Program-made: the position numbers and the translations under genes
The notes under the pieces: model-generated
Seen by the model: the letters and a program-made list of their open reading frames with translations, nothing else
What the model was told of the DNA's origin: nothing
Database searches by the model: none
In this document: positions 8,068-16,789 of the stretch, one piece after another
How positions within the stretch are numbered: the stretch's first letter is position 1
Layout of the letters: the number at the start of each line of letters is the position of its first letter
From: Acidovorax sp. sif1233
GTDB taxonomy: Bacteria; Pseudomonadota; Gammaproteobacteria; Burkholderiales; Burkholderiaceae_C
Reading direction: 5' to 3'
Length of the DNA: 64,000 nucleotides
Assembly (NCBI RefSeq): GCF_019218755.1
Contig: NZ_JAHUWZ010000001.1
Location: 1,116,001 to 1,180,000, forward strand

Positions 8068-9054
8068 ATGCGAACCTTCGCTGCCATCATGACCGCTGCC
8101 AGTTTGCTGTGGGCGATGCCCGCTGCCCACGCGCAGGCCCAGGCCCAGGCCCAGCACCCCAGCTATCCCACCAAGCCCATCCGCATCATCGTGGCCTATG
8201 CCGCGGGGCAGGGCACCGATGTGGCCACCCGATTTTTGGGCGAGCAGCTCGGCCGGGAACTGGGCCAGCCCATCGTCGTCGAGAACAGGGCCGGTGCCGG
8301 TGGCAACCTGGGCACCGAGCTCGCGGCCCAGGCCCCGGGCGACGGCTACACCCTGACCATGGGCACCAACGCCACCCATGTGCTCAACCAGTTTCTCTAT
8401 GCGAAGCTGGCGTTCGACCCCGAGAAGGATTTCGAACCCATCGCCATGGTGGGCACGTTTCCCATGGTGCTGGCGGTGGGGGCCAATGCCCCCCACCATT
8501 CCGTGGCGGAACTGCTCGAATCCGTGAAACGCGCCCCCCGCTCGGCCGACATCGCGATGCCCAGCACCTCGGCGCGCCTGGTGGTCGAGTTCCTGAAGGA
8601 GCGCTCGTCGGCCCCGTTGTTCGGCGTGCCCTACAAAGGCTCGGGCAACGCGGTGACCGACGTGCTGGGTGGCCAGCTGCCGGCGGTCATCGACACGCCC
8701 CTGGCGCTGCGGCCCCACATCGCGGCCGGCAAGCTGCGCGCCATTGGCGTCACGTCGGCAACCGCCAGCAACCTGGCGCCCGGCGTGAAGCCCATCGCGG
8801 AGCAGGGCCATCCGGGTTTCGAGTTCGTGGCGTGGAACGCGCTGTATGCGCCCAGGGGCACGCCGGCGGCGGTGACCGGTGTTCTCAATGCGGCGGTCAA
8901 CAAGGTGCTGGCCCGGCCCGAAGTGCGCCAGCGCCTGCTGGAACTGGGCTTCGAGCCCGCGGGGGGAACGGCCGCGGCCCTGATCGAGTTCGCCAGGAAG
9001 GAGCGCCAGCGCTGGGCGCCCATCATCAAGGCTGCGGGCATCCGCGCGGACTGA
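8068..9054 (+). CDS. Tripartite tricarboxylate transporter receptor (Bug/TctC family)
   Basis: 328 residues. Signal peptide MRTFAAIMTAASLLWAMPAA cleaved near AHA-QA, then the Bug fold: YPTKPIRIIVAYAAGQGTDV, IVVENRAGAGGNLGTE and GDGYTLTMGTN. AAAGGAGA lies 6 bases before the ATG. It acts in the periplasm binding a small carboxylate for a TctAB-type carrier; no tctA or tctB gene is in the window, as is usual for the many orphan Bug genes of Burkholderiales. It closes the acyl-CoA cassette that starts at 4034 and is convergent with the thioesterase/IclR operon. Confidence 0.9.
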   Translation: MRTFAAIMTAASLLWAMPAAHAQAQAQAQHPSYPTKPIRIIVAYAAGQGTDVATRFLGEQLGRELGQPIVVENRAGAGGNLGTELAAQAPGDGYTLTMGTNATHVLNQFLYAKLAFDPEKDFEPIAMVGTFPMVLAVGANAPHHSVAELLESVKRAPRSADIAMPSTSARLVVEFLKERSSAPLFGVPYKGSGNAVTDVLGGQLPAVIDTPLALRPHIAAGKLRAIGVTSATASNLAPGVKPIAEQGHPGFEFVAWNALYAPRGTPAAVTGVLNAAVNKVLARPEVRQRLLELGFEPAGGTAAALIEFARKERQRWAPIIKAAGIRAD

Positions 9055-9067
9055 TGCAAGGCTCCGC

Positions 9068-9469
9068 TCAGGAGCCCGCCTGGAACGTGCCCGGGAAGAG
9101 ATTCCCGGGCACTTCGATGGTGGCGGGCACATAGCGCAATTGGGCGCGCATCAGCGGGGTGCCCCCCGTCTGGCCGCGCTCCTCGCACCAGGCCTCGATG
9201 GCGACACACGCATCCTCGCCGCTGCTGGACACCAGGCGGCCCGTGAACGTCACACATTGGCCCAGCCGGGGCCGGGCCAGCAGCGTGACGTCGGACAGCT
9301 CCACCAGCTCGACCGGCGCTCCAAAATGCTGCCCCGGCAGCACGGCCCCCGCGAGGTCCATGGTGGCCAGCAGCCAGCCCGTGGGCACCTGGCCGCTGGC
9401 ATCGATGTCCGCGGGCATGGTGATGGTCTTGAGCAGTGTCTGTGCCGCCGCTGTACCGGGCGCCGGCAT
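9068..9469 (-). CDS. Acyl-CoA thioesterase, YciA-like hotdog
   Basis: 133 residues of a single hotdog domain. The N-terminal segment PADIDASGQVPTGWLLATMD aligns in pattern with the PxDxNxxGxxxGGxxMxxMD motif of YciA/BACH thioesterases. The start ATG is 2 bases from the IclR stop codon, so the two are probably co-translated. The predicted role is cytoplasmic hydrolysis of acyl-CoA, balancing the CoA pool of the neighbouring catabolic cassette. Confidence 0.72.
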   Translation of the reverse strand: MPAPGTAAAQTLLKTITMPADIDASGQVPTGWLLATMDLAGAVLPGQHFGAPVELVELSDVTLLARPRLGQCVTFTGRLVSSSGEDACVAIEAWCEERGQTGGTPLMRAQLRYVPATIEVPGNLFPGTFQAGS

Positions 9470-9471
9470 GG

Positions 9472-10284
9472 TCAGCTCCCGCCCAGCAGGCGAGACAGCT
9501 CGGCCGCCTCCCGCTGCATGACCTGGGCCAACTGCTGCACCACGGCGGCACCCATCTGGCTGCTGAGCCCGACCACCACCAGGGTGTGGACCAGCCGTCC
9601 GCCCGGCGCGAAGACGGGCACGGCCACAACCGTGATGCCGGCCATGAAGTTGTCGCGGTCCAGGCTCCAGCCCCGGGACCGCGTGAGCTCGACCTCCTTC
9701 TTCCAGGTGGTGTACGTGGGGGCCTTGTCCCACACCACCCGGGCGAATTTCTCCTTGAGCGCGGGCCAGTTTTCGCCGCTGTAGGCAGCGATCAGCCGCC
9801 CCGTGGCGCTGACCAGCGTCTCGAACTGGCTGCCCACATCGGTGTGCACCCGAAACGGCTGGCTGGAGCGGGACAGCGCCAGCACCATCACCGTCTGGCG
9901 CGATGTGATCTCCACCCCCATGGCCGTCACGCCGAACTGCGCGGCCAGGCGGTCGAGCACCGGCTGCACCAGCTGCGTGAAGCCGCCGCCCTCCAGCACG
10001 CTGCGGGCCAGGCTGATCATGCCGGTGCCCAGCGCGTAGCGCTTGGTCGAAGGGTCGAGCGTGACCAGGTCTTCGGCCACCAGCACCCGCAGGATGTGCA
10101 GGCAGGTGCTGGGCACCAGGTGCAAGGCTTCGGCCACCGTCTTCAGCGTGAGCGGCTGCTTGTGCTCGCCCAGCAGCCGCAGGATGGCGATGGAGCGTGT
10201 CACGGCGGGCACGGGCCGCACGCGCACGCCTTTGGTCGGCTTGGTGTCGGCGGGGGGCGGGGCGGGCTTGGAGCGGGAGGCCAT
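9472..10284 (-). CDS. IclR-family transcriptional regulator
   Basis: 270 residues: a winged HTH in RSIAILRLLGEHKQPLTLKT...STCLHILRVL and the IclR effector domain (YALGTGMISLAR; SATGRLIAAYSG; AGITVVAVPVFAPGG). Start set at the ATG at 10284, the first Met before the HTH; it has a weak ribosome-binding site and an upstream in-frame Met at 10380 exists. It sits between two hotdog thioesterase genes and faces the acyl-CoA cassette, so it is the obvious candidate regulator of both; palindromes at 3946 and 10944-10976 could be its sites. Confidence 0.88.
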   Translation of the reverse strand: MASRSKPAPPPADTKPTKGVRVRPVPAVTRSIAILRLLGEHKQPLTLKTVAEALHLVPSTCLHILRVLVAEDLVTLDPSTKRYALGTGMISLARSVLEGGGFTQLVQPVLDRLAAQFGVTAMGVEITSRQTVMVLALSRSSQPFRVHTDVGSQFETLVSATGRLIAAYSGENWPALKEKFARVVWDKAPTYTTWKKEVELTRSRGWSLDRDNFMAGITVVAVPVFAPGGRLVHTLVVVGLSSQMGAAVVQQLAQVMQREAAELSRLLGGS

Positions 10285-10487
10285 GGGCGGGTTCTGGAGC
10301 TTCAAACCGGCAAGCGTAAACCCATTTGTGGCCGCGTCGGCTGCAGCGCCGTGGTGCGGCCGGGCGCCGAAGAGGGCCATCAGGCTGTGGTGGGCTGGAA
10401 TGTCCAGGGCGCGCTCCTTGTCAGGGTACAAAGGAATTTCGGCCACGGCGTGACGGCGGGCAGATGCCGGTGCGGGGCTGGCCGGCT

Positions 10488-10898
10488 TCATTTCATGGCT
10501 TTCATGAGCGCATGGGCCGTCAGCACCAGGCTCGCGCCCGCGCGCAGCTCGCCGCGCATGAAGACCAGGCTGCCGGTGCGCTCGATCACCTCGGCCCGCG
10601 CCTCGACGAACTGGCCGGGCCGCACCGGGCTCACGAAATGGGAATCGAGCTGCAACGTGACGCAGGGGCTGCGGCCGCAGGCTTCCCAGGCCACGGCGCT
10701 GAGGGCGTGGTCCATCAGGGTCATCAGCGCGCCGCCGTGGGCCGCCCCCGCGGGGTTGAGGTGCTGCGGTCCGACCGCGAAGCCATAGGCCCAGCCATGG
10801 TCTTCCCGCTGGGCCCACAGCGGCCCCGCGTGCTGGATGAAGCCGGCCAGGCTGCGCGCCTTCCAGCCCGTGCCTGGGGGAGAGAGGGTATCGGGCAA
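10488..10898 (-). CDS. PaaI-like hotdog thioesterase
   Basis: 136 residues of the PaaI/4HBT hotdog family with the characteristic NPAGAAHGGALMTLMDHALS segment, followed by VTLQLDSHFVSPVRPG. The start is TTG, with GGAG 6 bases upstream. The family hydrolyses aryl- or acyl-CoA thioesters in the cytoplasm. It is the first gene of a leftward operon continuing, after a 203-bp gap, to the IclR regulator and a second thioesterase. Confidence 0.85.
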   Translation of the reverse strand: MPDTLSPPGTGWKARSLAGFIQHAGPLWAQREDHGWAYGFAVGPQHLNPAGAAHGGALMTLMDHALSAVAWEACGRSPCVTLQLDSHFVSPVRPGQFVEARAEVIERTGSLVFMRGELRAGASLVLTAHALMKAMK

Positions 10899-10943
10899 TG
10901 TGAACTCCTCGCACCTGTCTGCAGGGCAGGTGGTGGAGGTAAA

Positions 10944-10976
10944 TTGTACTTTTGAAAAATAATTGTATTAGTACAA
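10944..10976. promoter_or_regulatory. Nested inverted repeats in the thioesterase/iclR promoter
   Basis: TTGTACT (10944-10950) and AGTACAA (10970-10976) form a perfect 7-bp inverted repeat, with a second nested palindrome TTGTA-TTAG-TACAA (10963-10976). On the minus strand a TACAAT box fits a -10 element for the leftward operon. The arrangement suits an operator overlapping the promoter. The resemblance to the site at 3946 points to one regulator, possibly the local IclR protein. Confidence 0.45.
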
Positions 10977-11086
10977 AATACCTTGGGCATGAAGCTGCCC
11001 GGCCTGCGCGCCCATCAGCAGGCCGGGCCCTAAGCCCTGGAGCCGGCCGGCGGAATGGGCCGGGCCGCAGGAATCGCCGGAGTCCC

Positions 11087-11977
11087 TCAGGGCAGCTGCA
11101 CCGTGTCCGCCAGGTGCCCGTACACCGCCGCGATGCGCCGCAGGTGGCGCGACTCGGGGTGCGTGAGCAGCCACAGTCCGTTGTCGCACTCGGGCAGCGA
11201 GCCGGTGAGCGGGCGCAGGTCGCCGCGGCCCTGGGCCAGGAAGGTGGGCAACACGCCCACGCCCGCGCCCCGGGCCACCAGTTCCATCACGGTGAGCAGG
11301 CTGTTGACGCGGTAGGTGGGTTGCGCCCTGGGGTACTGCTTCTTGCGCCAGCGCACCGAGGGGTGGCCGGGCATGGAGTCGTCGGGCGCGACCCAGGCCG
11401 CGCGGCCCGCCTCCACGTCGGACAGTGCCAGCGGGTTCGAGGCTGCGGTGTACAGCGCCGAACGGATCATGCCCAGCTGCCGGCCCACCAGGTGTTGCGG
11501 CGGGCGCCTGGTGGCGCGCACGGCGATGTCGGTGTCGCGCCGCGTGAGGCTCACCAGTTCATTGCCCGCATGCAGCTCGTACACCAGGGCCGGGTGGCGG
11601 GGCTGCAGCACCTGCAGGGCGGGGGCGATGAGGCCCTGCAGGATGGTGTCGGTGGTGGAGATGCGCACCGTGCCCGAGACCTGCTCGGGCTGCGCCTGCG
11701 TGGCGGTGCGGGCGGCCTCCAGCGCGGCTTCCACGCGCTCGGCCTGCTCGGCCAGGGCCTGGGCCAGCTCCGAGGCGCGGTAGCCCGCGCGCGAGCGCTC
11801 GAACAGCGGCTGGCCCAGCCCGCGCTCGATGCGCTGGATGGCGCGGAACACGGTGGACGCATCCACGCCCAGCCGCTCACCGGCCGCCGCCAGCGTGCCG
11901 GTGCGCACCATGGCCAGCAGCACCTCCAGCTCGGCGGCGCCCAGGCGGTATTGCGATGATGCAATGGATGTTTTCAT
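11087..11977 (-). CDS. LysR-family transcriptional regulator
   Basis: 296 residues with the LysR winged HTH (LEVLLAMVRTGTLAAAGERLGVDASTVFRAIQRIE) and a LysR-substrate effector domain of the single-gene-target type (VRISTTDTILQGLI, DTDIAVRATRRPPQ, GAGVGVLPTFLA). Start set at the ATG at 11977. It is divergent from the two glutathione transferase genes, the usual position of a LysR activator; the 116-bp gap holds TTGC-GTAAAT-GCAA (11993-12006), a possible binding half. Confidence 0.88.
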   Translation of the reverse strand: MKTSIASSQYRLGAAELEVLLAMVRTGTLAAAGERLGVDASTVFRAIQRIERGLGQPLFERSRAGYRASELAQALAEQAERVEAALEAARTATQAQPEQVSGTVRISTTDTILQGLIAPALQVLQPRHPALVYELHAGNELVSLTRRDTDIAVRATRRPPQHLVGRQLGMIRSALYTAASNPLALSDVEAGRAAWVAPDDSMPGHPSVRWRKKQYPRAQPTYRVNSLLTVMELVARGAGVGVLPTFLAQGRGDLRPLTGSLPECDNGLWLLTHPESRHLRRIAAVYGHLADTVQLP

Positions 11978-12093
11978 GGATGCGTATTTTGTTTGCGTAA
12001 ATGCAATCATAAATTCTGCCTGTCGCCCGTGCCACCGCTGTGTGCAGCGGCGATGCTCCCAACCCCTTTTTGCACAGAAAGCCCGCCACTGCC

Positions 12094-12702
12094 ATGAAGC
12101 TCTACTACGCCCCCGGCGCCTGCTCGCTCGCCGTCCACATCGCGCTGCGCGAGGTCGGCGTCCCCTTCGACCTGACCAAGGTGGACCTGGCGCACCACAC
12201 CACCGAGGCGGGTGCCAGCTACCTCGACATCTCCCCGCGCGGCTACGTGCCCTTGCTGGAGCTGGACGACCAGTCGCGCCACACCGAGGGCGCGGCGCTG
12301 TTGCAGTACGTGGCCGACCTGGACCCGGCGCAGGCGCTGATCGGCAAGCCCGGCTCGCGCGAGCGCCTGGCCGTGCTGGAGTGGCTCACCTTCGTCAGCA
12401 CCGAGCTGCACAAGGGCTTCAGCCCCTGGCTGTGGCACAAGGAAACGGCCGAGTCCACGCGGCAGGCGGCCAAGGCCAAGCTGGCCGCGCGTTTTGCGGA
12501 GCTGGATGCCGTGCTCTCGCGCAGCGACTTCCTGGCAGGCGCGTACAGCGTGGCCGATGCGTATGGCTTCACCATCGTCAACTGGGCCCACCTGCTGGGC
12601 ATGCCGCTCACGGCCTACCCGCATCTGCAGGCCTGGATGGCACGCGTGGCGGCCCGCCCGCAGGTGCAGGCCGCGCTGCGCGCCGAGGGGCTGGCACCGT
12701 GA
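12094..12702 (+). CDS. Glutathione S-transferase, beta class
   Basis: 202 residues starting MKLYYAPGACSLAVHIALRE; Cys10 in GACSL is the cysteine that defines bacterial beta-class GSTs. The glutathione-binding region RGYVPLLELDD...HTEGAALLQYVAD and the helical domain FLAGAYSVADAYGFTIVNW are in the expected places. Cytoplasmic glutathione conjugation or peroxide detoxification. The stop codon overlaps the GTG start of a second GST gene by 4 bases, and a LysR gene is divergent. Confidence 0.9.
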   Translation: MKLYYAPGACSLAVHIALREVGVPFDLTKVDLAHHTTEAGASYLDISPRGYVPLLELDDQSRHTEGAALLQYVADLDPAQALIGKPGSRERLAVLEWLTFVSTELHKGFSPWLWHKETAESTRQAAKAKLAARFAELDAVLSRSDFLAGAYSVADAYGFTIVNWAHLLGMPLTAYPHLQAWMARVAARPQVQAALRAEGLAP

Positions 12703-13412
12703 GCGCAGCAGCGGCTGGCGCGCCCGCGCTCACGCTGGTCTCGCACGCGCTGTGCCCGTATGTGCAGCGCGTGGCCATCGTGCTGCGCGAGAAGGGCCTG
12801 GCGTTCGAGCGCCGCACCATCGACCTCGCCCACAAGCCCGACTGGTTCCTGGCCCTCTCGCCGCTGGGCAAGACGCCGGTATTGCAGGTGCGCGGCCAGA
12901 GCCTGTTCGAGTCGGCGGTGATCTGCGAGTACCTGGACGAGGTGGCCATGCCCGCGCTGCACCCGCAGGACCCGCTGCAGCGCGCCCGCCACCGTGCGTG
13001 GATGGAATTTGGCTCCACGGTGCTCAACACCATCGGCGCTTTTTACGCCGCGCCGGATGAAGCCGCGCTGCGGGCCCGCGCGCAGGAGCTGCGCGGCCGC
13101 TTCGTGCAGCTCGAAGAAGCGCTGGGTGCGTTCAGCGGCGCGGGGCCGTACTTTGCGGGGCCGGATTTCGGCATGGTGGATGTGGTGTTCGGCCCCGTGT
13201 TCCGGTACTTCGACGTCATCGACACGTTGCCGGGCGTGGACGGCCTGGGTCTCTGGCAAGGCTTGCCACGTGTGCTGCGCTGGCGCACAGCGCTGGCCGC
13301 GCGCGCCTCGGTGCAGCAGGCCGTCAGTGCGGACTATGCCGAAGGGCTGCGTGTGTTCCTGCGGGCGCGCGGCTCGGCACTGTCGCGCCGCATGGATGCG
13401 GTGACGGCGTAG
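12699..13412 (+). CDS. Glutathione S-transferase, omega-like
   Basis: 237 residues with a thioredoxin-fold N-terminus containing the catalytic-type Cys in HALCPYVQRVAIVLREKG, then SPLGKTPVLQV, ESAVICEYLDE and a C-terminal helical domain. The CPYxQR motif resembles omega-class/dehydroascorbate-reductase-like GSTs, which act as thiol transferases. Start GTG at 12699 overlaps the previous stop (GTGA), indicating translational coupling with the beta-class GST. Two GST classes in one operon suggest a shared stress or xenobiotic response. Confidence 0.88.
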   Translation: MSAAAAGAPALTLVSHALCPYVQRVAIVLREKGLAFERRTIDLAHKPDWFLALSPLGKTPVLQVRGQSLFESAVICEYLDEVAMPALHPQDPLQRARHRAWMEFGSTVLNTIGAFYAAPDEAALRARAQELRGRFVQLEEALGAFSGAGPYFAGPDFGMVDVVFGPVFRYFDVIDTLPGVDGLGLWQGLPRVLRWRTALAARASVQQAVSADYAEGLRVFLRARGSALSRRMDAVTA

Positions 13413-13422
13413 CTGCCTCGAT

Positions 13423-13959
13423 TCAATCGGCCCAGGTGCCCGGCGCCAGCCCGTCGAGCGTGTAGGGCCCGATGGCCGCGCGGATCAGCCGCAGCGTGGG
13501 GTGGCCCACGGCGGCCGTCATGCGCCGCACCTGGCGGTTGCGGCCTTCGCGGATGATGAGTTCGATCCACGCGGTGGGGATGGCCTTGCGCTCGCGGATG
13601 GGCGGGTTGCGCGCCCACACGGCAGGCGCGGGCTCCAGCAGGCGCGCGCGGGCGGGCAGGGTGGGGCCGTCGTTCAGCACCACGCCGCTGCGCAGCGCGG
13701 CCAGCGCGGCTTCGCCCGGGATGCCTTCCACCTGCACCCAGTAGGTCTTCTCCATCTTGAAGCGCGGGTCGGCAATGCGGGCCTGCAACGGCCCGTCGTT
13801 GGTCAGCAGCAGCAGCCCTTCGCTGTCGGCATCCAGCCGCCCCGCCACATACACGCCGGGCAGGTCGATGTAGTCCTTCAGGCCCTGCCACTTGCCCTCT
13901 GCCGTGAACTGGCTCAGCACGCCATAGGGTTTGTTGAAGCGGATCAGGCGCGAGGTCAT
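13423..13959 (-). CDS. rluE: 23S rRNA pseudouridine synthase, RluE type
   Basis: 178 residues of the RsuA/RluB/E/F family without an S4 domain. It begins [14 protein letters not shown] and has the catalytic Asp in [32 protein letters not shown], the [18 protein letters not shown] block and the C-terminal [19 protein letters not shown]. These blocks match E. coli RluE, which makes pseudouridine 2457 in 23S rRNA. The convergent GST gene ends 10 bases away. Confidence 0.92.
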   Translation of the reverse strand: MTSRLIRFNKPYGVLSQFTAEGKWQGLKDYIDLPGVYVAGRLDADSEGLLLLTNDGPLQARIADPRFKMEKTYWVQVEGIPGEAALAALRSGVVLNDGPTLPARARLLEPAPAVWARNPPIRERKAIPTAWIELIIREGRNRQVRRMTAAVGHPTLRLIRAAIGPYTLDGLAPGTWAD

Positions 13960-13980
13960 GCGGGGAGTGATGTTGTGAAT

Positions 13981-14036
13981 GAAATTGGCCGCTGGCGCTT
14001 GTCCATCAAGCGCAAGAAGCTATCAAAATGGTAGTT
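13981..14036 (-). repeat. Dispersed Comamonadaceae-type repeat, copy between rluE and M23 gene
   Basis: GAAATTGGCC, then GCGCTTGTCC/ATCAAGCGC as a stem and GCTATCAAAA at the end. On the minus strand it contains GCGCTTGATGGAC and GGCCAATTTC, both found identically inside the AceE-type gene (36186-36198 and 36209-36218). Other copies are at 16418, 16848, 20877, 39466 and 46026. Confidence 0.75.
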
Positions 14037-14961
14037 ATGCGGGGATGAACAGCGCCGGGTCCACCATGGTGCGGTTGAGCATCACGCCCCAGTGCAGGTG
14101 CGGGCCGGTCACGCGGCCGGTGGCGCCCACCTTGCAGAACGCGTCGCCCGCGTTCACCACGTCGCCCACGCGCACATCCTTGCTGCTGAGGTGGGCGTAC
14201 ACGGTGAGCAGGCCCCGGCCGTGGTCGAGCCACACCGTGCCGCCGCTGAAGAAGTAGTCGCCCACGTCGATCACCCGGCCCGCCAGCGGCGCCACGATGG
14301 GCGTGCCCGTGGGCGCGGCGATGTCCATGCCGCTGTGCGGGTTGCGCGGCTGGCCGTTGAACACGCGCCGCAGCCCGAACGAGCTGGAGCGCCGCCCCGG
14401 CACCGGCACGCGCATGCGCGGCGATGCCGGCGCCTGGCCCGCGGGCTGCTCGGTGAAGGTGGCCATGACCCCGGCCTGGTGCTCGCGCTCGCGCTCGTAG
14501 CGTGCCTGGTCCTCGGGCGAGAGGTCCACCGTGCGCGGCGACACCTGCAGGTGCTGCTCCTTGTACTGCTTGTGCGCGACGGTGTAGTGCACCAGGCGCG
14601 GGCTGCCGCCGCCTTCGGCCAGCACGGTGATGAACGCATCGCCGGGCGCGGCGGCCAGCGGGATGCCCACGAGGGCGGTCCATTCGATGGCATCGCCCAC
14701 CACCCGCAGCGGCACATCCACATCGCCCTGGCGCACCTGCGCCACCGGCCGCGTGGCCGCGGGCCCGAGCGACAGCCGCGCCACGCCCCCCGGCACCTGC
14801 AGCGCCTGGGGCCATACGGTGGGCGCGGGTGGCAAGGGCTTGGCGTGCAGCAGCCCCAGCATGGCGGGCTGCGCCAGAAGACCCGCCGCTCCCACCAGGG
14901 CGCTGCGACGGTTGATGGGGAGGGCGGGGTGGACGAGGGCAGGGCGGGCAGATTCAGACAC
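14035..14961 (-). CDS. M23-family peptidase (LytM domain)
   Basis: 308 residues. A twin-Arg-like RRSALVGAAGLLAQPAM hydrophobic N-terminus suggests export. The C-terminal half is an LytM/M23 domain: FNGQPRNPHSGMDIAAPTGTP supplies the HxxxD zinc ligands and GPHLHWGVM the HxH motif, all intact. Predicted periplasmic peptidoglycan endopeptidase. The start is taken as GTG at 14961 (MSESARPAL) because nothing before it looks coding; its ribosome-binding site is weak. The stop codon lies inside the dispersed repeat. Confidence 0.87.
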   Translation of the reverse strand: MSESARPALVHPALPINRRSALVGAAGLLAQPAMLGLLHAKPLPPAPTVWPQALQVPGGVARLSLGPAATRPVAQVRQGDVDVPLRVVGDAIEWTALVGIPLAAAPGDAFITVLAEGGGSPRLVHYTVAHKQYKEQHLQVSPRTVDLSPEDQARYEREREHQAGVMATFTEQPAGQAPASPRMRVPVPGRRSSSFGLRRVFNGQPRNPHSGMDIAAPTGTPIVAPLAGRVIDVGDYFFSGGTVWLDHGRGLLTVYAHLSSKDVRVGDVVNAGDAFCKVGATGRVTGPHLHWGVMLNRTMVDPALFIPA

Positions 14962-15109
14962 GGCAGGGCAGGGATAAAAAGCGCAGTGGTGTGTGTTTGG
15001 GGAGACGGTGCGATGCGGCCGCTGTCGCGACCCGCACCAGCGATTGTGCCCCCGGTGTTGGCGGTGTCCGCCTACATTGCTCCGCCGGGCCGCCACCTAC
15101 CATCGCGCC

Positions 15110-16408
15110 ATGCCGAAAGCCGCCCACCGCCGCCGCCCTTCCACCCTGCTCACGGTTTTTCTCACGGCCCTGGCCACGGGCGCGCTGGTGTTGCTGGCGC
15201 TCAACTTCACGGCCGGCGAGAAGAAGGTGCAGCAACAACTGCCGCGCCTGTACAGCACCGCCCACCCGCAGTTCGAACGCGCGCTGGGCAGCCTGCTGGG
15301 CCCGGGCATCGTGGGCGGCAATGCGGTGACCGAGCTGCTCAACGGCGACCAGATCTTTCCGCCCATGCTGGCGGCCATCCAGGCAGCGCAAAAAAGCGTC
15401 ACGTTCGAGACGTACATCTACTGGTCGGGCGACATCGGCAAGCAGTTTGCCGACGCCCTGAGCGAGCGCGCCCGCGCTGGCGTGCCGGTGCATGTGCTGC
15501 TCGACTGGGTGGGCAGCGCCAAGATGGAAGAGAGCTACCTGGCCGAGATGAAGGAGGCGGGCGTGCAGATCGAGAAGTTCCACAAGCCCCACTGGTACAA
15601 CCTGGCGCGCCTGAACAACCGCACCCACCGCAAGCTGCTGGTGGCGGACGGGCAGGTGGCGTTCACCGGTGGCGTGGGCATAGCGCCCGAGTGGACGGGC
15701 CACGCGCAAGACCCCGACCACTGGCGCGACTCGCACTACCTGGTGCGCGGCCCCGCCGTGGCGCAGATGCAGGCCACATTTCTGGACAACTGGCTCAAGG
15801 TCACCGGCAAGGTGCTGCATGGCGAGGCGTACTTCCCGGCCATCGCGCCGGCGGGCACGCAAAAGGCGCAGATGTTCTCCAGCTCGCCTTCGAGCGGCAG
15901 CGAGAGCATGCAGCTCATGTACCACCTGGCCATCACGGCGGCCGAGCGCAGCATCGACCTGTCGGTGGCGTATTTCGTGCCCGATGAACTGACCCGCAAG
16001 TTGCTGATGGACGCCCTGGCGCGCGGCGTGCGCGTGCGCCTGGTCACCCCCGGCGAACACACTGACACCGAGACGGTGAAAGCCGCATCCCGCGCCACCT
16101 GGGGCGAGCTGCTGCAGGCCGGGGCCGAGATCTATGAGTACACGCCCACCATGTACCACTGCAAGGTCATGATCGTGGACCAGCTGCTGGTGTCGGTGGG
16201 CTCCACCAATTTCGACAACCGCTCGTTCCGCCTGAACGACGAGGCCAATCTCAACGTGTACGACACGGCATTCGCCAGGCGCCAGACAGCGGTGTTTGAA
16301 GACGACATCCGGCGGTCACGCCGCGTGACGTACGAGGCCTGGCGGGACCGCCCGCTGCGGGAGAAGGCGCACGAGAAACTGACGGGCTGGCTGCGCTCGC
16401 AGCTGTAA
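15110..16408 (+). CDS. Phospholipase D-type cardiolipin synthase-like protein
   Basis: 432 residues with an N-terminal membrane anchor (STLLTVFLTALATGALVLLAL) and two PLD half-domains. The first HKD motif is THRKLLVADG and the second YHCKVMIVD, each followed by the GSTN-like segment (FTGGVGI; VGSTNFDNRSF). Such enzymes join two phosphatidyl groups into cardiolipin at the inner membrane. It is divergent from the M23 gene. Confidence 0.88.
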   Translation: MPKAAHRRRPSTLLTVFLTALATGALVLLALNFTAGEKKVQQQLPRLYSTAHPQFERALGSLLGPGIVGGNAVTELLNGDQIFPPMLAAIQAAQKSVTFETYIYWSGDIGKQFADALSERARAGVPVHVLLDWVGSAKMEESYLAEMKEAGVQIEKFHKPHWYNLARLNNRTHRKLLVADGQVAFTGGVGIAPEWTGHAQDPDHWRDSHYLVRGPAVAQMQATFLDNWLKVTGKVLHGEAYFPAIAPAGTQKAQMFSSSPSSGSESMQLMYHLAITAAERSIDLSVAYFVPDELTRKLLMDALARGVRVRLVTPGEHTDTETVKAASRATWGELLQAGAEIYEYTPTMYHCKVMIVDQLLVSVGSTNFDNRSFRLNDEANLNVYDTAFARRQTAVFEDDIRRSRRVTYEAWRDRPLREKAHEKLTGWLRSQL

Positions 16409-16417
16409 CGGTGCTTG

Positions 16418-16480
16418 AGTGAAATAGGGCGCCAGCGCTCCTGGTGAAAGCGCCGGCTGCTATCAAAAGTGTAGTTTTCT
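16418..16480 (+). repeat. Dispersed Comamonadaceae-type repeat, copy after PLD gene
   Basis: AGTGAAATAGGGC, an AGCGCT..AAGCGC stem and GCTATCAAAAGTGTAG follow the stop of the phospholipase D gene. Same order of blocks as the copies at 13981 and 20877. Confidence 0.7.
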
Positions 16481-16540
16481 GCTTTGGATGCGGGGTGGGG
16501 AGGGGGCGCCCCACGCCGGCATTGCCCCCTGTCCCACCGC

Positions 16541-16789
16541 TCAGTGCGTCACAAACTCGTACGTCACCGCTTCGCTGTCCACCATGTCGAGGATGTCGTC
16601 CAGCACGTCCTCGTCGTCGGTGCTGGCCCACAGGTCCTCGGGGTCGGCCGCAAACAGCGGCTCGATGGCGATGTCCATGTACTTGCCATCGGGCAGCTTG
16701 ATGACGGGCGTGCCCTCGGAGGTATCGGCCAGCTCCCAGTCATCGGGCACGGTCATTTCGAGTTGGATGGTGACGTTGAGTTTTTTCAT
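16541..16789 (-). CDS. Small acidic conserved hypothetical protein
   Basis: 82 residues starting MKKLNVTIQLEMTVPDDWEL, strongly acidic (EPLFAADPEDLWASTDDEDV), without Cys pairs or membrane segments. AAGGA lies 7 bases before the ATG, supporting it as a real gene. I recall similar short ORFs in Comamonadaceae but no function. It is isolated between two copies of the dispersed repeat. Confidence 0.7.
   Translation of the reverse strand: MKKLNVTIQLEMTVPDDWELADTSEGTPVIKLPDGKYMDIAIEPLFAADPEDLWASTDDEDVLDDILDMVDSEAVTYEFVTH

Noticed and set aside
8103-8160. CAGGCC tandem repeats near the start of the TTT receptor
   Set aside because: Short Gln-Ala codon repeat at the signal-peptide cleavage region, not an array.
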